From: Clostridia bacterium
GTDB lineage: Bacteria; Bacillota; Clostridia; Christensenellales; Aristaeellaceae
DNA: 64,000 nt
Reading direction: 5' to 3'
NCBI GenBank assembly: GCA_017404985.1
Contig: JAFRBK010000002.1
Coordinates: 1-64,000, forward strand
Shown here: positions 52,060 to 59,985 of the stretch, piece by piece
Layout: each line of letters begins with the position of its first letter
Position numbering within the stretch: the stretch's first letter is position 1
Program-made: the position numbers and the translations under genes
Notes under the pieces: model-generated
Databases searched by the model: none
Told to the model about the DNA's origin: nothing
The model's input: the letters and a program-made list of their open reading frames with translations, nothing else

Positions 52060-53358
52060 TTACGGAAGGATGAGCGTCAGCCTGAACCCGGGCCGGGATT
52101 CCACCAGCATCCGGCCTCCTGCCGCCTCTGTTTTTTGCCGCAGGGAAAGCAGGCCTCCGCTCTCGACGATCGGGCTTTCAGGTATCCGACCGTTATTCCT
52201 GATTCGTACGGTCAACCTATTGCCGTCTTCTTCCAGGAATACCGTAATCCGGTCGCCTTCCGCATGTTTGACCGCATTGGAGGCGCATTCCTGGATTGCG
52301 TAAGCCAGCAGCGTTCTCCTAGCAGGGTCTTCCGGCAGTTCACCGATGATTTCCGCCTGTGCGCCGATATCCTTGATCATGGCCAAAGTCATCCGCAACA
52401 AATCCGCTCCGGGCTCGGATGCTTCCGCTCCATCCTCCGAAAGTTCCTCTGCCTCCCGAAGCAGGTAACGGTTCATCTCCCGGGTAGTCATCCGGACCAT
52501 CTCCGCATCGGTGCTCTCAGGATGCTCCAGCCAGTGCTGCCCCATCAACAAGACCTGCCCCAGCTGGTTGTGCAGTGCCGCACGGGCATTGGCTTTTTCC
52601 CGGGCAACGAATATTTCGCCCGAAAGGTCGCTGACTGCTTTCATGCGCCGCTGAATCTCCTGCAGGTGCTCATTCTTTTCCTTCAGGGTTTCCGTAATTC
52701 TGTACTGCTCCGTCATATCCTCCGCGGTCATCAGGTGATCGTTTTTTCCGCTTTCTGTCAGCATTTCACCTGAAAAGCGCCAGGCTTTCCCGTCAGGCGT
52801 CCGGAGCAACCGGCCTGCGTTCTGCTTTTCACCGTTAGCTTCCACCCAACGCCGGAAGAGGGCCCCGTCAGAAAGCGCGCTGCCGGTCAGCATCCTGCAC
52901 AGGTCATCCATCTGAACATTGGAAAGCAGCACGGTACCGTCCGGCGCACTGATGCATATCCCCTCCGGAAGAAGGTTCACGGTTTCCCGGATCGCATCCT
53001 GGGTCAGATGTGAACGACGGTACAGAAAACCGTTCCGAAGAATCAGAATCAGGAGAAAAGCAAGAATCGCCTCGATGCCTGCATAGAACGCCCAGGGCAG
53101 GCTGAACAGCGTTAACTGGAAGGGCTGATAGCGGGGATCCGGTTCGGCAAGATAGGCGTACCGGGCACAGTCCATCAGAATCATAAAGACTGCGAACGCC
53201 ACGGAAGCAATCCATCCTGTCAGCATCGTCCTCTGACTGCCGCGGTGTGAACGGATGCTGTCGGCCAGGGCAATCAGCCCGCCAATGACCAGAGCAAGCG
53301 ACATCATTGTCACCGCGTACCAGAGGAAAGAGTTTTTCAGAAGCCAGACCGCTTTCAT
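52060..53358 (-). CDS. Membrane histidine kinase
   Basis: 432 aa. Three membrane helices within the first 115 residues (LWYAVTMMSLALVIGGLIAL and two more), a PAS-like segment (about 135-210, LPEGICISAPDGTVLLSN), and a helical dimerisation region with the probable phosphorylated His in RAALHNQLGQVLLMG. The GHKL ATPase has N-box AIQECASNAVKHAEGD, G1 VRIRNNGRIPE and GLLSLRQKTEAAGG. The start overlaps the upstream gene (ATGA). It should phosphorylate the LuxR-type regulator encoded at the end of the operon. Between it and the giant gene there are 152 bases with no further gene. Confidence 0.9.
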   Translation of the reverse strand: MKAVWLLKNSFLWYAVTMMSLALVIGGLIALADSIRSHRGSQRTMLTGWIASVAFAVFMILMDCARYAYLAEPDPRYQPFQLTLFSLPWAFYAGIEAILAFLLILILRNGFLYRRSHLTQDAIRETVNLLPEGICISAPDGTVLLSNVQMDDLCRMLTGSALSDGALFRRWVEANGEKQNAGRLLRTPDGKAWRFSGEMLTESGKNDHLMTAEDMTEQYRITETLKEKNEHLQEIQRRMKAVSDLSGEIFVAREKANARAALHNQLGQVLLMGQHWLEHPESTDAEMVRMTTREMNRYLLREAEELSEDGAEASEPGADLLRMTLAMIKDIGAQAEIIGELPEDPARRTLLAYAIQECASNAVKHAEGDRITVFLEEDGNRLTVRIRNNGRIPESPIVESGGLLSLRQKTEAAGGRMLVESRPGFRLTLILP

Positions 53359-55010
53359 GCCGCTTTGCCTCCCTTCCCTCTGCGAATCGTCAGGAAAACG
53401 GTATCTTCGCTGATCTGTTTCTCCACGGGCAGGATCGTTTCCGGCAGCGGCAATTCCCGATCTGTCATCACGGCCAGGCGGATGCCGTCCTCCTGCAGGG
53501 AAACCGCCATCTGGCGCATGGACGGCAGCCAGTCCTCGATAATCGCCTCAAAGGAATCGTATAAATCATGGATCTCCGCAAGCGGGAAATCCGCCATCTC
53601 CTCCCCGACGGCTGCTGCTTTCACTCCGCAGCATTTCAGAAATCGGGCGGATTCCTGAAGCGCCAGAAACAGCTCCCGGTTCCGCCTGGGAAGGGCTGCT
53701 TCGTCCAACAGGAGCAGATTGCTCTTCCGTTTGCACCAGGCGTTCAGTACGCAGCATTCACCAAGTGCCCTTCGGAATTCTTCCGTATCGGGCTGTGCTG
53801 ATTCCAGCAGGCTTTCAATCCGTTTCTGGCGCGGATAGAGTTCGGCGGCGATCCTGTCGTATACCATATTCTGAGCGTCCATGCCGGCTTTCTTCTCTTT
53901 CAGTTCATTCTCCGCGTGAATCAGGTCATTCTCTTCGCTGAGAAGTTCATTGGCGGATTCCAGCCGCCTGTTCTCCCTGTGAAGTTCGCTTTCATCTTCT
54001 GTCCAGAAAGCATAACCGGCCCTGATTTCCATACCGGACAACCGGATATCCTCCTGCGGATATACAGGCTGTTCCAGCGATGCCCGAAGGTCCTCCTTGC
54101 AGGCATTCACCGCCCGGTTGGTCTTGTAAACCGGAGAAAAGTTCCGGTCCGTAATCATCACAGGCCGTCCGAGTTGCTCAAAGAAGCCGATGTGGTTTTC
54201 ATTGCTGGGAATCAGATGGTTCCGAATGCAGATCTCAAAGATGCCCAGCATGCCAAAGATATTGATTTCCTGTGTGCTGTAAGGCTGATGCACATGCAGC
54301 CAGTCCCAGACAAGCATATTCATCAGCAGCATAAAGAGCCACGCCAGCGTCATCCCTGTCAACAGGGCGATCCCCTTGGCGGGACGGCGGCCTATTCTCC
54401 GAAACAGAAGAACAAGCCCAATGATAAATGCCAGGATCATCCATGCATACAGCAGATAGAATCCGATCCCCTGTGCGTATTTTCCGGTAACAATCGTAAG
54501 CTCCGGAAAACCCGTTTTCGGATAATATACCAGATAATGAAGATCGTTTGTCAGCACCATCAGCGACAGAATCCCCGCGGGAATCATCAGAAGCCGTTCA
54601 TCCCATCCTTCTTTGTCGGAACCGCCCCGGAAAATCCGGATGCATGACATAAGGAATAATGCCGGATTCATTGCCTGCGGAATCCAATATACATATCTGC
54701 TGAAACGATTGATTTCCTGAGCGTCAGCAGCATCCCCGACGATCCGGTTGTTAAAGACCTGCACGACCAAAAGGCAGAGCATCATAAGCCCTGCTGAAAT
54801 CATGTATGTCCTGACACGTGTCGGCAGCAGCCGGGAGCGAACAGATTGTATCCAGAACAGGATCAGACCGGAAAAAATGGTAAATCTTCCGCAAAACAGG
54901 AAGGAGTTCAGAAACAGGTTCTCCGTCGGATCAAAATAATGGAAGAGACCGCCCAAAAGCAAAAAGCCGATAAACAGCCGGGTGTTGCATTTGGTTGCAT
55001 GCAGCTTCAT
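53355..55010 (-). CDS. Multi-TM protein with degenerate kinase-like cytoplasmic part
   Basis: 551 aa. About eight hydrophobic helices fill residues 8-260 in the manner of the histidine kinase N-terminal 7TM region. It is followed by a PAS-like stretch (LGRPVMITDRNFSPVYKTNR), a coiled coil (about 335-385, HRENRRLESANELLSEENDL) and a C-terminal domain (390-551). That domain keeps the rhythm of a dimerisation/ATPase unit but has no usable phospho-His motif, N-box or G boxes. I read it as a pseudokinase or scaffold that senses a signal and works with the orthodox kinase whose gene overlaps it by four bases. GAGGAG precedes the start. Confidence 0.78.
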   Translation of the reverse strand: MKLHATKCNTRLFIGFLLLGGLFHYFDPTENLFLNSFLFCGRFTIFSGLILFWIQSVRSRLLPTRVRTYMISAGLMMLCLLVVQVFNNRIVGDAADAQEINRFSRYVYWIPQAMNPALFLMSCIRIFRGGSDKEGWDERLLMIPAGILSLMVLTNDLHYLVYYPKTGFPELTIVTGKYAQGIGFYLLYAWMILAFIIGLVLLFRRIGRRPAKGIALLTGMTLAWLFMLLMNMLVWDWLHVHQPYSTQEINIFGMLGIFEICIRNHLIPSNENHIGFFEQLGRPVMITDRNFSPVYKTNRAVNACKEDLRASLEQPVYPQEDIRLSGMEIRAGYAFWTEDESELHRENRRLESANELLSEENDLIHAENELKEKKAGMDAQNMVYDRIAAELYPRQKRIESLLESAQPDTEEFRRALGECCVLNAWCKRKSNLLLLDEAALPRRNRELFLALQESARFLKCCGVKAAAVGEEMADFPLAEIHDLYDSFEAIIEDWLPSMRQMAVSLQEDGIRLAVMTDRELPLPETILPVEKQISEDTVFLTIRRGKGGKAA

Positions 55011-55079
55011 GCCAGCATCTCCTCTGCCTCAAAAGCACATACCGCTCATAATATGCGCTCTGAATCTGCCTTTCCAGTT

Positions 55080-55129
55080 CACGTATGTAATACGTGCCCA
55101 ATATCGGCCGACATCGCGGCCATATTGGG
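55080..55129. promoter_or_regulatory. Inverted repeats upstream of the signalling/giant-protein operon
   Basis: A perfect palindrome CACGTAT-GTA-ATACGTG (55080-55096) is followed at once by a long stem CCCAATATCGGCCG ... CGGCCATATTGGG (55097-55129). CATATTGGGTT is repeated again at 55168-55178. They lie 70-120 bases ahead of the first gene, where a LuxR-type regulator would bind. On the plus strand the stem is followed by TTTT. Confidence 0.55.
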
Positions 55130-55179
55130 TTTTGAATACCGAGGGGCAGACGCCATGCTGGTCACCTCCATATTGGGTT

Positions 55180-55780
55180 ATGCTTTCGAAGGAAATTATA
55201 TCATTGAAGAAGGCTTCTTTCAACAGAGAAAGCTATTGTTCGAATACTCTTTTCTTATGAGACGCTTTTCCATACTCAAATGTAGTTCTGGACCTGTTCC
55301 CTGACCGGCAAGCTCCCGGCCGTCGACGATGCTGTCTTCACCCTCCAGGTGATTCTCGGCATCGTCGTAGATCCACCACCGCCGGCGTAGATAACAGGAA
55401 AACCGGAAGAAGGCTGCAATTGCCTCTTCCAGTATTGTTTCTTGCGCTGAGTAACTTCCTGCTTTCCGAGGGATCAGCTTACTTGTTCATTAAGGTGCAA
55501 AACGGGTGGATTCCGGAGTTCGGGGCGTCATTGTGGGAAGTATTGTTTGTGCCAGATCCATGTTATCTGTAACGAATGGGATTGGCTTATAATCGGAAAA
55601 TTGTCCGATTTGTGAGAGGATCTTTGGGGAAAACCGGTATATAATGATAGTGTGATGTTGGGGACATGGATGGGGAATATTTTCAGAAAACGCTGCTGAG
55701 ATGACGAAAAAATCTTTTGCAACTCAAGAATTTTGCAACTCAAACGCCACGGAACGTCTGGAGAAGAAACGAAAGAAAAA
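55180..55780. other. Gene-poor interval
   Basis: No open frame here shows recognisable protein features on either strand. The stretch between the operon's upstream repeats and the hairpin element at 55781 appears non-coding, or holds remnants too decayed to name. Confidence 0.5.
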
Positions 55781-55813
55781 AAGAGAAAAAGGAACCGTCC
55801 CCTTTTCTCTTTT
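55781..55813. repeat. Dispersed hairpin element, copy 2
   Basis: AAGAGAAAAAGGAACCGTCC then CCTTTTCTCTTTT, matching copy 1 at 36459-36490 base for base over most of its length. Confidence 0.7.
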
Positions 55814-56028
55814 CCTGTGGTAGGCGGAACAGAAGGGACGGGCTTTTTATGTTTCAGCAAGTGAAACAAAAAAGGTAAGGAATCGCACGCGCACCGCGGG
55901 CGGGATCCCCGCCTCGCGCACCACACGCGACAGTTCCCTCAGTTCCGCTTGCGTTGCCCGGCGGTTTGAGGAAATACATAGTTTAAAGTGAACATGAAAA
56001 AGACAGTGCATTTTTTCGATATCTGTCG

Positions 56029-56034
56029 TATAAT
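56029..56034 (+). promoter_or_regulatory. -10 box of ilvE
   Basis: TATAAT 35 bases ahead of the ATG; the -35 is poorly conserved. No leader attenuator or T-box is visible. Confidence 0.55.
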
Positions 56035-56069
56035 AGGCATGTTATCTGAAACGAAAGAAGGTTGGTTTC

Positions 56070-57137
56070 ATGCTGGATATCAAAGTGACCCTCTCCGATC
56101 ATCTCAAAGCCAAGCCCGCGGACGAGTCCGCGCTGGGGTTCGGCCGGATCTTTACCGACCATATGTTCCTGATGGACTACGAAGCCGGACGCGGCTGGCA
56201 TGACGCCCGGATCGTTCCCTACGGCTCCTTCGCCATCGATCCCGCCGCCATGGTGCTGCACTACGGCCAGGCGATTTTTGAGGGAACTAAGTGCTACCGC
56301 CGGGCCGACGGCGGGCTGCAGCTGTTCCGGCCGGGCGACAACCTGGCCCGGATGTCCCGCAGCGCAGAGCGGATGTGCATGCCGAAGCTGGACGAGGAGA
56401 CCGCCCTGGAAGGCCTGAAGCAGCTGATCCGTGTCGACGCGAACTGGGTACCCCACAAGGAAGGGACCAGCCTGTACATCCGCCCGACCATGATCTCCAT
56501 GGACGTGGGGCTGGGCGTGCACGCCTCCAAGAAGTATCTGTTCTTCATCATTCTCTCCCCCGTCGGCGCATACTACAAGGAAGGGCTTAAGCCCGTCAGC
56601 ATCTATGTCGAAGATGAATACGTGCGCGCGGTTCGCGGCGGCGTCGGCTTCACCAAGTGCGCCGGCAACTACGCGGCCTCCATCCTGGCCGGCGACATCG
56701 CCGAGCAGAAGGGATTCAGCCAGGTGCTGTGGCTGGACGGCGTGGAGCAGAAATACGTCGAGGAAGTCGGATCCATGAACATGATGTTCGCCTACGGGAA
56801 CAAGATCGTGACCCCGCGGCTGAACGGGTCCATCCTGCCCGGCATCACGAGGGACAGCGTGCTGAAGCTGGCCCGGCAGCTGGGATTCGAAGCGGAGGAA
56901 GGCCGGCTGGACATCAACGAAATCTTCGCGGACGCCAAATCCGGCAAGCTGACCGAAGCCTTCGGCACCGGCACCGCGGCGGTGATCAGCCCCGTCGGGA
57001 CCCTGGCCTTGAAGGACGAGAAGGTAGTGCTCGGAGACGGCGGCATCGGCAAAATCTCCCAGAAGCTTTATGACACGCTGACCGGAATCCAATACGGCCG
57101 CCTGCCGGACGAAAACGGATGGATCGTCAAGCTGTAA
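56070..57137 (+). CDS. ilvE: Branched-chain amino acid aminotransferase
   Basis: 355 aa, class IV PLP enzyme of the longer BCAT group. Substrate/cofactor motifs: YGQAIFEGTKCYR, SLYIRPTMI, and GVGFTKCAGNYAAS, followed by the QVLWLDGVEQKYVEEVGSMN region with the conserved glutamate. The C-terminal GTGTAAVISPVG loop binds the phosphate. It transfers the amino group between glutamate and branched-chain keto acids. It is followed by two co-directional genes with 16-base and 2-base gaps. Confidence 0.95.
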   Translation: MLDIKVTLSDHLKAKPADESALGFGRIFTDHMFLMDYEAGRGWHDARIVPYGSFAIDPAAMVLHYGQAIFEGTKCYRRADGGLQLFRPGDNLARMSRSAERMCMPKLDEETALEGLKQLIRVDANWVPHKEGTSLYIRPTMISMDVGLGVHASKKYLFFIILSPVGAYYKEGLKPVSIYVEDEYVRAVRGGVGFTKCAGNYAASILAGDIAEQKGFSQVLWLDGVEQKYVEEVGSMNMMFAYGNKIVTPRLNGSILPGITRDSVLKLARQLGFEAEEGRLDINEIFADAKSGKLTEAFGTGTAAVISPVGTLALKDEKVVLGDGGIGKISQKLYDTLTGIQYGRLPDENGWIVKL

Positions 57138-57153
57138 ACTGAAAGGACAGGAA

Positions 57154-58230
57154 ATGCTGAGACAAGGAAATCACACGCCGCTGCACTGGGCGAACAAAAC
57201 CATGAGCGTACTGAGGGCTAATCAGCTGGAGGCATGCGAGAAAGACCTCGCATGCCTTCCCTGTCACAGCCTTTTTGACGCGGACTGCACCGACGTCGAC
57301 GCGGAATCGCTGTTCGAGATGTCCTACTACGCCGCGGAAGACCGCGGGCAGAAACGGAAGCCCGGCAAGGCCGCCCTGCACACGATTGAATCCCTGCGGG
57401 TGCGGGTGCTGAGCACGTTCGCCGCGGAAGCGGCGCTGCTGAGCATGGACGAGCACGACCTGATGGTTCGGCTGGTGCTCTTCGGCGGGCAGGTTCCCCT
57501 GTTCGACTGGGAAACCTACCCGACCGCCCGATCCCTGGTGCGCCGGCTGTGGTGCCGGGTGGACCGGAGCCCCGAGGGCCGGCTGACGCTGGTGATGCCC
57601 CGGCAGCTTTGCTCCACCATGCTGCTTCTGCTGGCCGGAGACCAGCACAAAAAGGTGCGGGACCTGGTGGAGCAGGTGCACGACAGCATCGACAACACCC
57701 TGTATCTGATGGGCATGATGCAGATTTCCGCGCCGGAAAACCATCTGAAAAAGCTGCTGGAGGGCACCCACGCGGACAACCATCCGGAGCTGATTCGCCG
57801 GTTCCTGATGGCCGGATACGACTATGCGGAAGGCCCCTGCGGGAGGCTCTACCTGATTCATCCGGGGCTGGCGGAGCCGGAGCGCATGCTGCCGCTGATG
57901 AGCCATCCGGACGCGGAGCACGCCGGCTTCCTGTCCATGAACGAGCGGGAGCTGACCGGCGCGGCCGACAGCGTCAGCGACCTGGAAAACCCGATGTACG
58001 AACGGATGCTCTTCCTGCTGATGGACTGCGTGCGCCCGGAAATCGCGCCGGAGGACGCGGTGGAAGACCTGATCATCCTGGCCAAGCAGGGCGTGCCGCC
58101 CAAGGACATGGAAGAAGTGCTGGCCAGCATGCTGATCTGCATGCCGACGGCGGAAATGCTGAACACGCTGCGGGACCTGTCCGAACGGACGCCCCGCTGG
58201 ATTGACTTAAGCTCCCACAGGGTACAATAA
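57154..58230 (+). CDS. Conserved-looking protein of unknown function
   Basis: 358 aa, soluble, no signal peptide or membrane helix. It starts 16 bases after ilvE (AAAGGACAGG site) and ends two bases before the pseudouridine synthase start. It is rich in leucine and amphipathic helices, with a cysteine-containing N-terminal segment (ACEKDLACLPCHSLFDADC, three or four cysteines in 20 residues) that might bind metal. The middle reads like an all-alpha repeat. I recognise no family. Position alone suggests co-transcription with ilvE and the synthase. Confidence 0.75.
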   Translation: MLRQGNHTPLHWANKTMSVLRANQLEACEKDLACLPCHSLFDADCTDVDAESLFEMSYYAAEDRGQKRKPGKAALHTIESLRVRVLSTFAAEAALLSMDEHDLMVRLVLFGGQVPLFDWETYPTARSLVRRLWCRVDRSPEGRLTLVMPRQLCSTMLLLLAGDQHKKVRDLVEQVHDSIDNTLYLMGMMQISAPENHLKKLLEGTHADNHPELIRRFLMAGYDYAEGPCGRLYLIHPGLAEPERMLPLMSHPDAEHAGFLSMNERELTGAADSVSDLENPMYERMLFLLMDCVRPEIAPEDAVEDLIILAKQGVPPKDMEEVLASMLICMPTAEMLNTLRDLSERTPRWIDLSSHRVQ

Positions 58231-58232
58231 CG

Positions 58233-59087
58233 ATGCAGAAAAAAACCATGACTGTTCCGGCAGAAGCCGGCGGAATGCAGGTTCAGGCCCTGATCCGCCG
58301 GCTTCTGCCCGATCTGGCGGAAAGCACCATCCGAAAGCTGTTCGAGAAGCGGGACGTGCGGCTGGACGGCGTACGGGTTTCCCGGGACGCCCGGGTGGCC
58401 CCCGGGCAGGAAATCACGCTTTACCTGCCGGAAGGCGAAAATACGCCGGAGCTGGATATCATATACGAAGACGGGGACGTGCTGATCGTCAACAAGCGCC
58501 CGGGGCTGCCCGTGGAGCCGACGGAAAACGCCATCAGCCTGACGGAGCTCTGCCGGAGGCACACGGGGGACGGGTTCCCGCCCATGCCGTGCCACCGGCT
58601 GGACGTGCGCACCGGCGGGCTGTGCCTTTTCGCCAAAAACCAGCGGGCGCTGGACTGCCTGACGGAAGCCTTCCGCAGGCATACCACCGAGAAAACCTAT
58701 GAATGCCTGGTCCGCGGCGAAATGAAGCCGCCGGACGCCATATGCAAAGCATGGCTGATCAAGGACGCGGAAAAGGCCCGGGTCCGGATTACGGACCGGC
58801 CGGCGCCCGGCGCCCGGGAAATCATGACCGGATACGAGACGCTGGAGCAGGGGCCGGTATCCCGGCTGAAGGTGAGGCTCTACACCGGGAGGACGCACCA
58901 GATCCGCGCCCACATGGCGGCGCTGGGCCACCCCCTGCTCGGGGACGACGTATACGGCGACCGGGAATTCAATCGGCGGATGAAGGCACGCAGCCTGAAG
59001 CTGTGCGCGGTGGGGCTGAAGGTGGACACCGGCGGCGCGCTGCCGGACATCGACGGGAAGGAATTCCGGATTCAGGCGCCATTCTGA
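58233..59087 (+). CDS. RluA-family pseudouridine synthase
   Basis: 284 aa. N-terminal S4-like domain (about 15-70: LPDLAESTIRKLFEKRDVRL) followed by the RluA catalytic core. It has VLIVNKRPGLPVEPTE, the catalytic aspartate in MPCHRLDVRTGGLCLFAKN, and GRTHQIRAHMAALGHPLLGD near the end. It isomerises uridine in rRNA or tRNA; the exact target is unknown. No ribosome site is obvious because the upstream gene ends two bases before; coupled translation is likely. Confidence 0.93.
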   Translation: MQKKTMTVPAEAGGMQVQALIRRLLPDLAESTIRKLFEKRDVRLDGVRVSRDARVAPGQEITLYLPEGENTPELDIIYEDGDVLIVNKRPGLPVEPTENAISLTELCRRHTGDGFPPMPCHRLDVRTGGLCLFAKNQRALDCLTEAFRRHTTEKTYECLVRGEMKPPDAICKAWLIKDAEKARVRITDRPAPGAREIMTGYETLEQGPVSRLKVRLYTGRTHQIRAHMAALGHPLLGDDVYGDREFNRRMKARSLKLCAVGLKVDTGGALPDIDGKEFRIQAPF

Positions 59088-59151
59088 AAAAGGGTATGCT
59101 GAAAAAGCCCGGCTGCAAAGGCTATTCGGGAAAACAGAATAACGGTTATAC

Positions 59152-59188
59152 CGGGAAGGACAGGATAAAGAGGTTCTTCCCGTCTTTT
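59152..59188 (+). terminator. Terminator of the ilvE-rluA operon
   Basis: CGGGAAG and CTTCCCG separated by a 17-base loop, then TCTTTT. Confidence 0.5.
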
Positions 59189-59262
59189 CGTTCATAGCAT
59201 GCGGAGGAAGCCGCCAGGCGTTTTCTTTTGTGAAACTGTTGAAAGATGCTGCTGAATTGATG

Positions 59263-59913
59263 TTATTCATTCCGGAAAGAGAAGGACCGGCATTCAGCCC
59301 ACCGGAGCTTTCCGATGGGCTTGTCCGCGCATACACTACAGATGCAGTTATCCCAGGGTTCACCGGCCGCATGCCATTCCCGGCCGGCGATCCGGGCCGC
59401 CCGGCCGGAGAGAAAGGGAAGTACGTCAAAGGAGGCCGGTTCCAGGGCCATACCCAGCCCGGCTGCCTTCATTACGCTTTCCTTCCACGTCCACAGACGG
59501 AAAAACCGCTCCACGGGATCCGCCTGCATCCAGGCCAGCTCCGCCGGGGTGAAGACCGTCGGGGCCACGCCGATATGCCGCGCATCCACTTCCTCAATAT
59601 CCACGCCGATCTCCGCGAAGCCGTCCCCGGTTGCCAGCACGCACCACGCGCCGCTGTGGGACAGGCTGAAGGCGGGATAGCCCGGGGCATAGGGCTTGCC
59701 GTAAGGGCCATAACGAAGCTCCCCTTCGCCCCGGATTCCGAGCGCTTCCATCATCAGGAGGCCGGCCCCCAGGCAGAGCAGCCGGTCCTTCTCAAACAGG
59801 AACCGGCGCGCCCGGGCCGCCCGGGCCGGCATGGCTTTTTCCACTTTTTCGGCCGCCGCCGGCCCAATCTCCCGCACGGTATCCGTCCTGACGGCATAGA
59901 TTGTGGCTTCCAT
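59263..59913 (-). CDS. 4'-phosphopantetheinyl transferase (Sfp type)
   Basis: 216 aa from ATG 59913 (AAGGACG upstream). The two-lobed Sfp fold shows LSHSGAWCVLATGD, the Mg2+ ligands in IGVDIEEVDARH and the catalytic segment FFRLWTWKESVMKAAG. It attaches phosphopantetheine from CoA to carrier proteins. No carrier-protein or synthase gene is visible in the window, so it may serve the primary fatty-acid carrier or a cluster elsewhere. Confidence 0.93.
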   Translation of the reverse strand: MEATIYAVRTDTVREIGPAAAEKVEKAMPARAARARRFLFEKDRLLCLGAGLLMMEALGIRGEGELRYGPYGKPYAPGYPAFSLSHSGAWCVLATGDGFAEIGVDIEEVDARHIGVAPTVFTPAELAWMQADPVERFFRLWTWKESVMKAAGLGMALEPASFDVLPFLSGRAARIAGREWHAAGEPWDNCICSVCADKPIGKLRWAECRSFSFRNE

Positions 59914-59985
59914 CGTCCTTCTTTTTTCCATTCATCCGCGTTTTTTATTTCACCAGGATGATTTCACCAGGATGGGAGGATGGGC

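Noticed and set aside
54846..55304. A 152-codon plus-strand frame over the start of the signalling operon
   Set aside because: It is partly antisense to the membrane protein and partly over inverted repeats, with no ribosome site and no recognisable domain.
55528..55926. A 132-codon minus-strand frame in the gene-poor interval
   Set aside because: It crosses the dispersed hairpin element and is low-complexity (F, S, P runs); no start signal was found.
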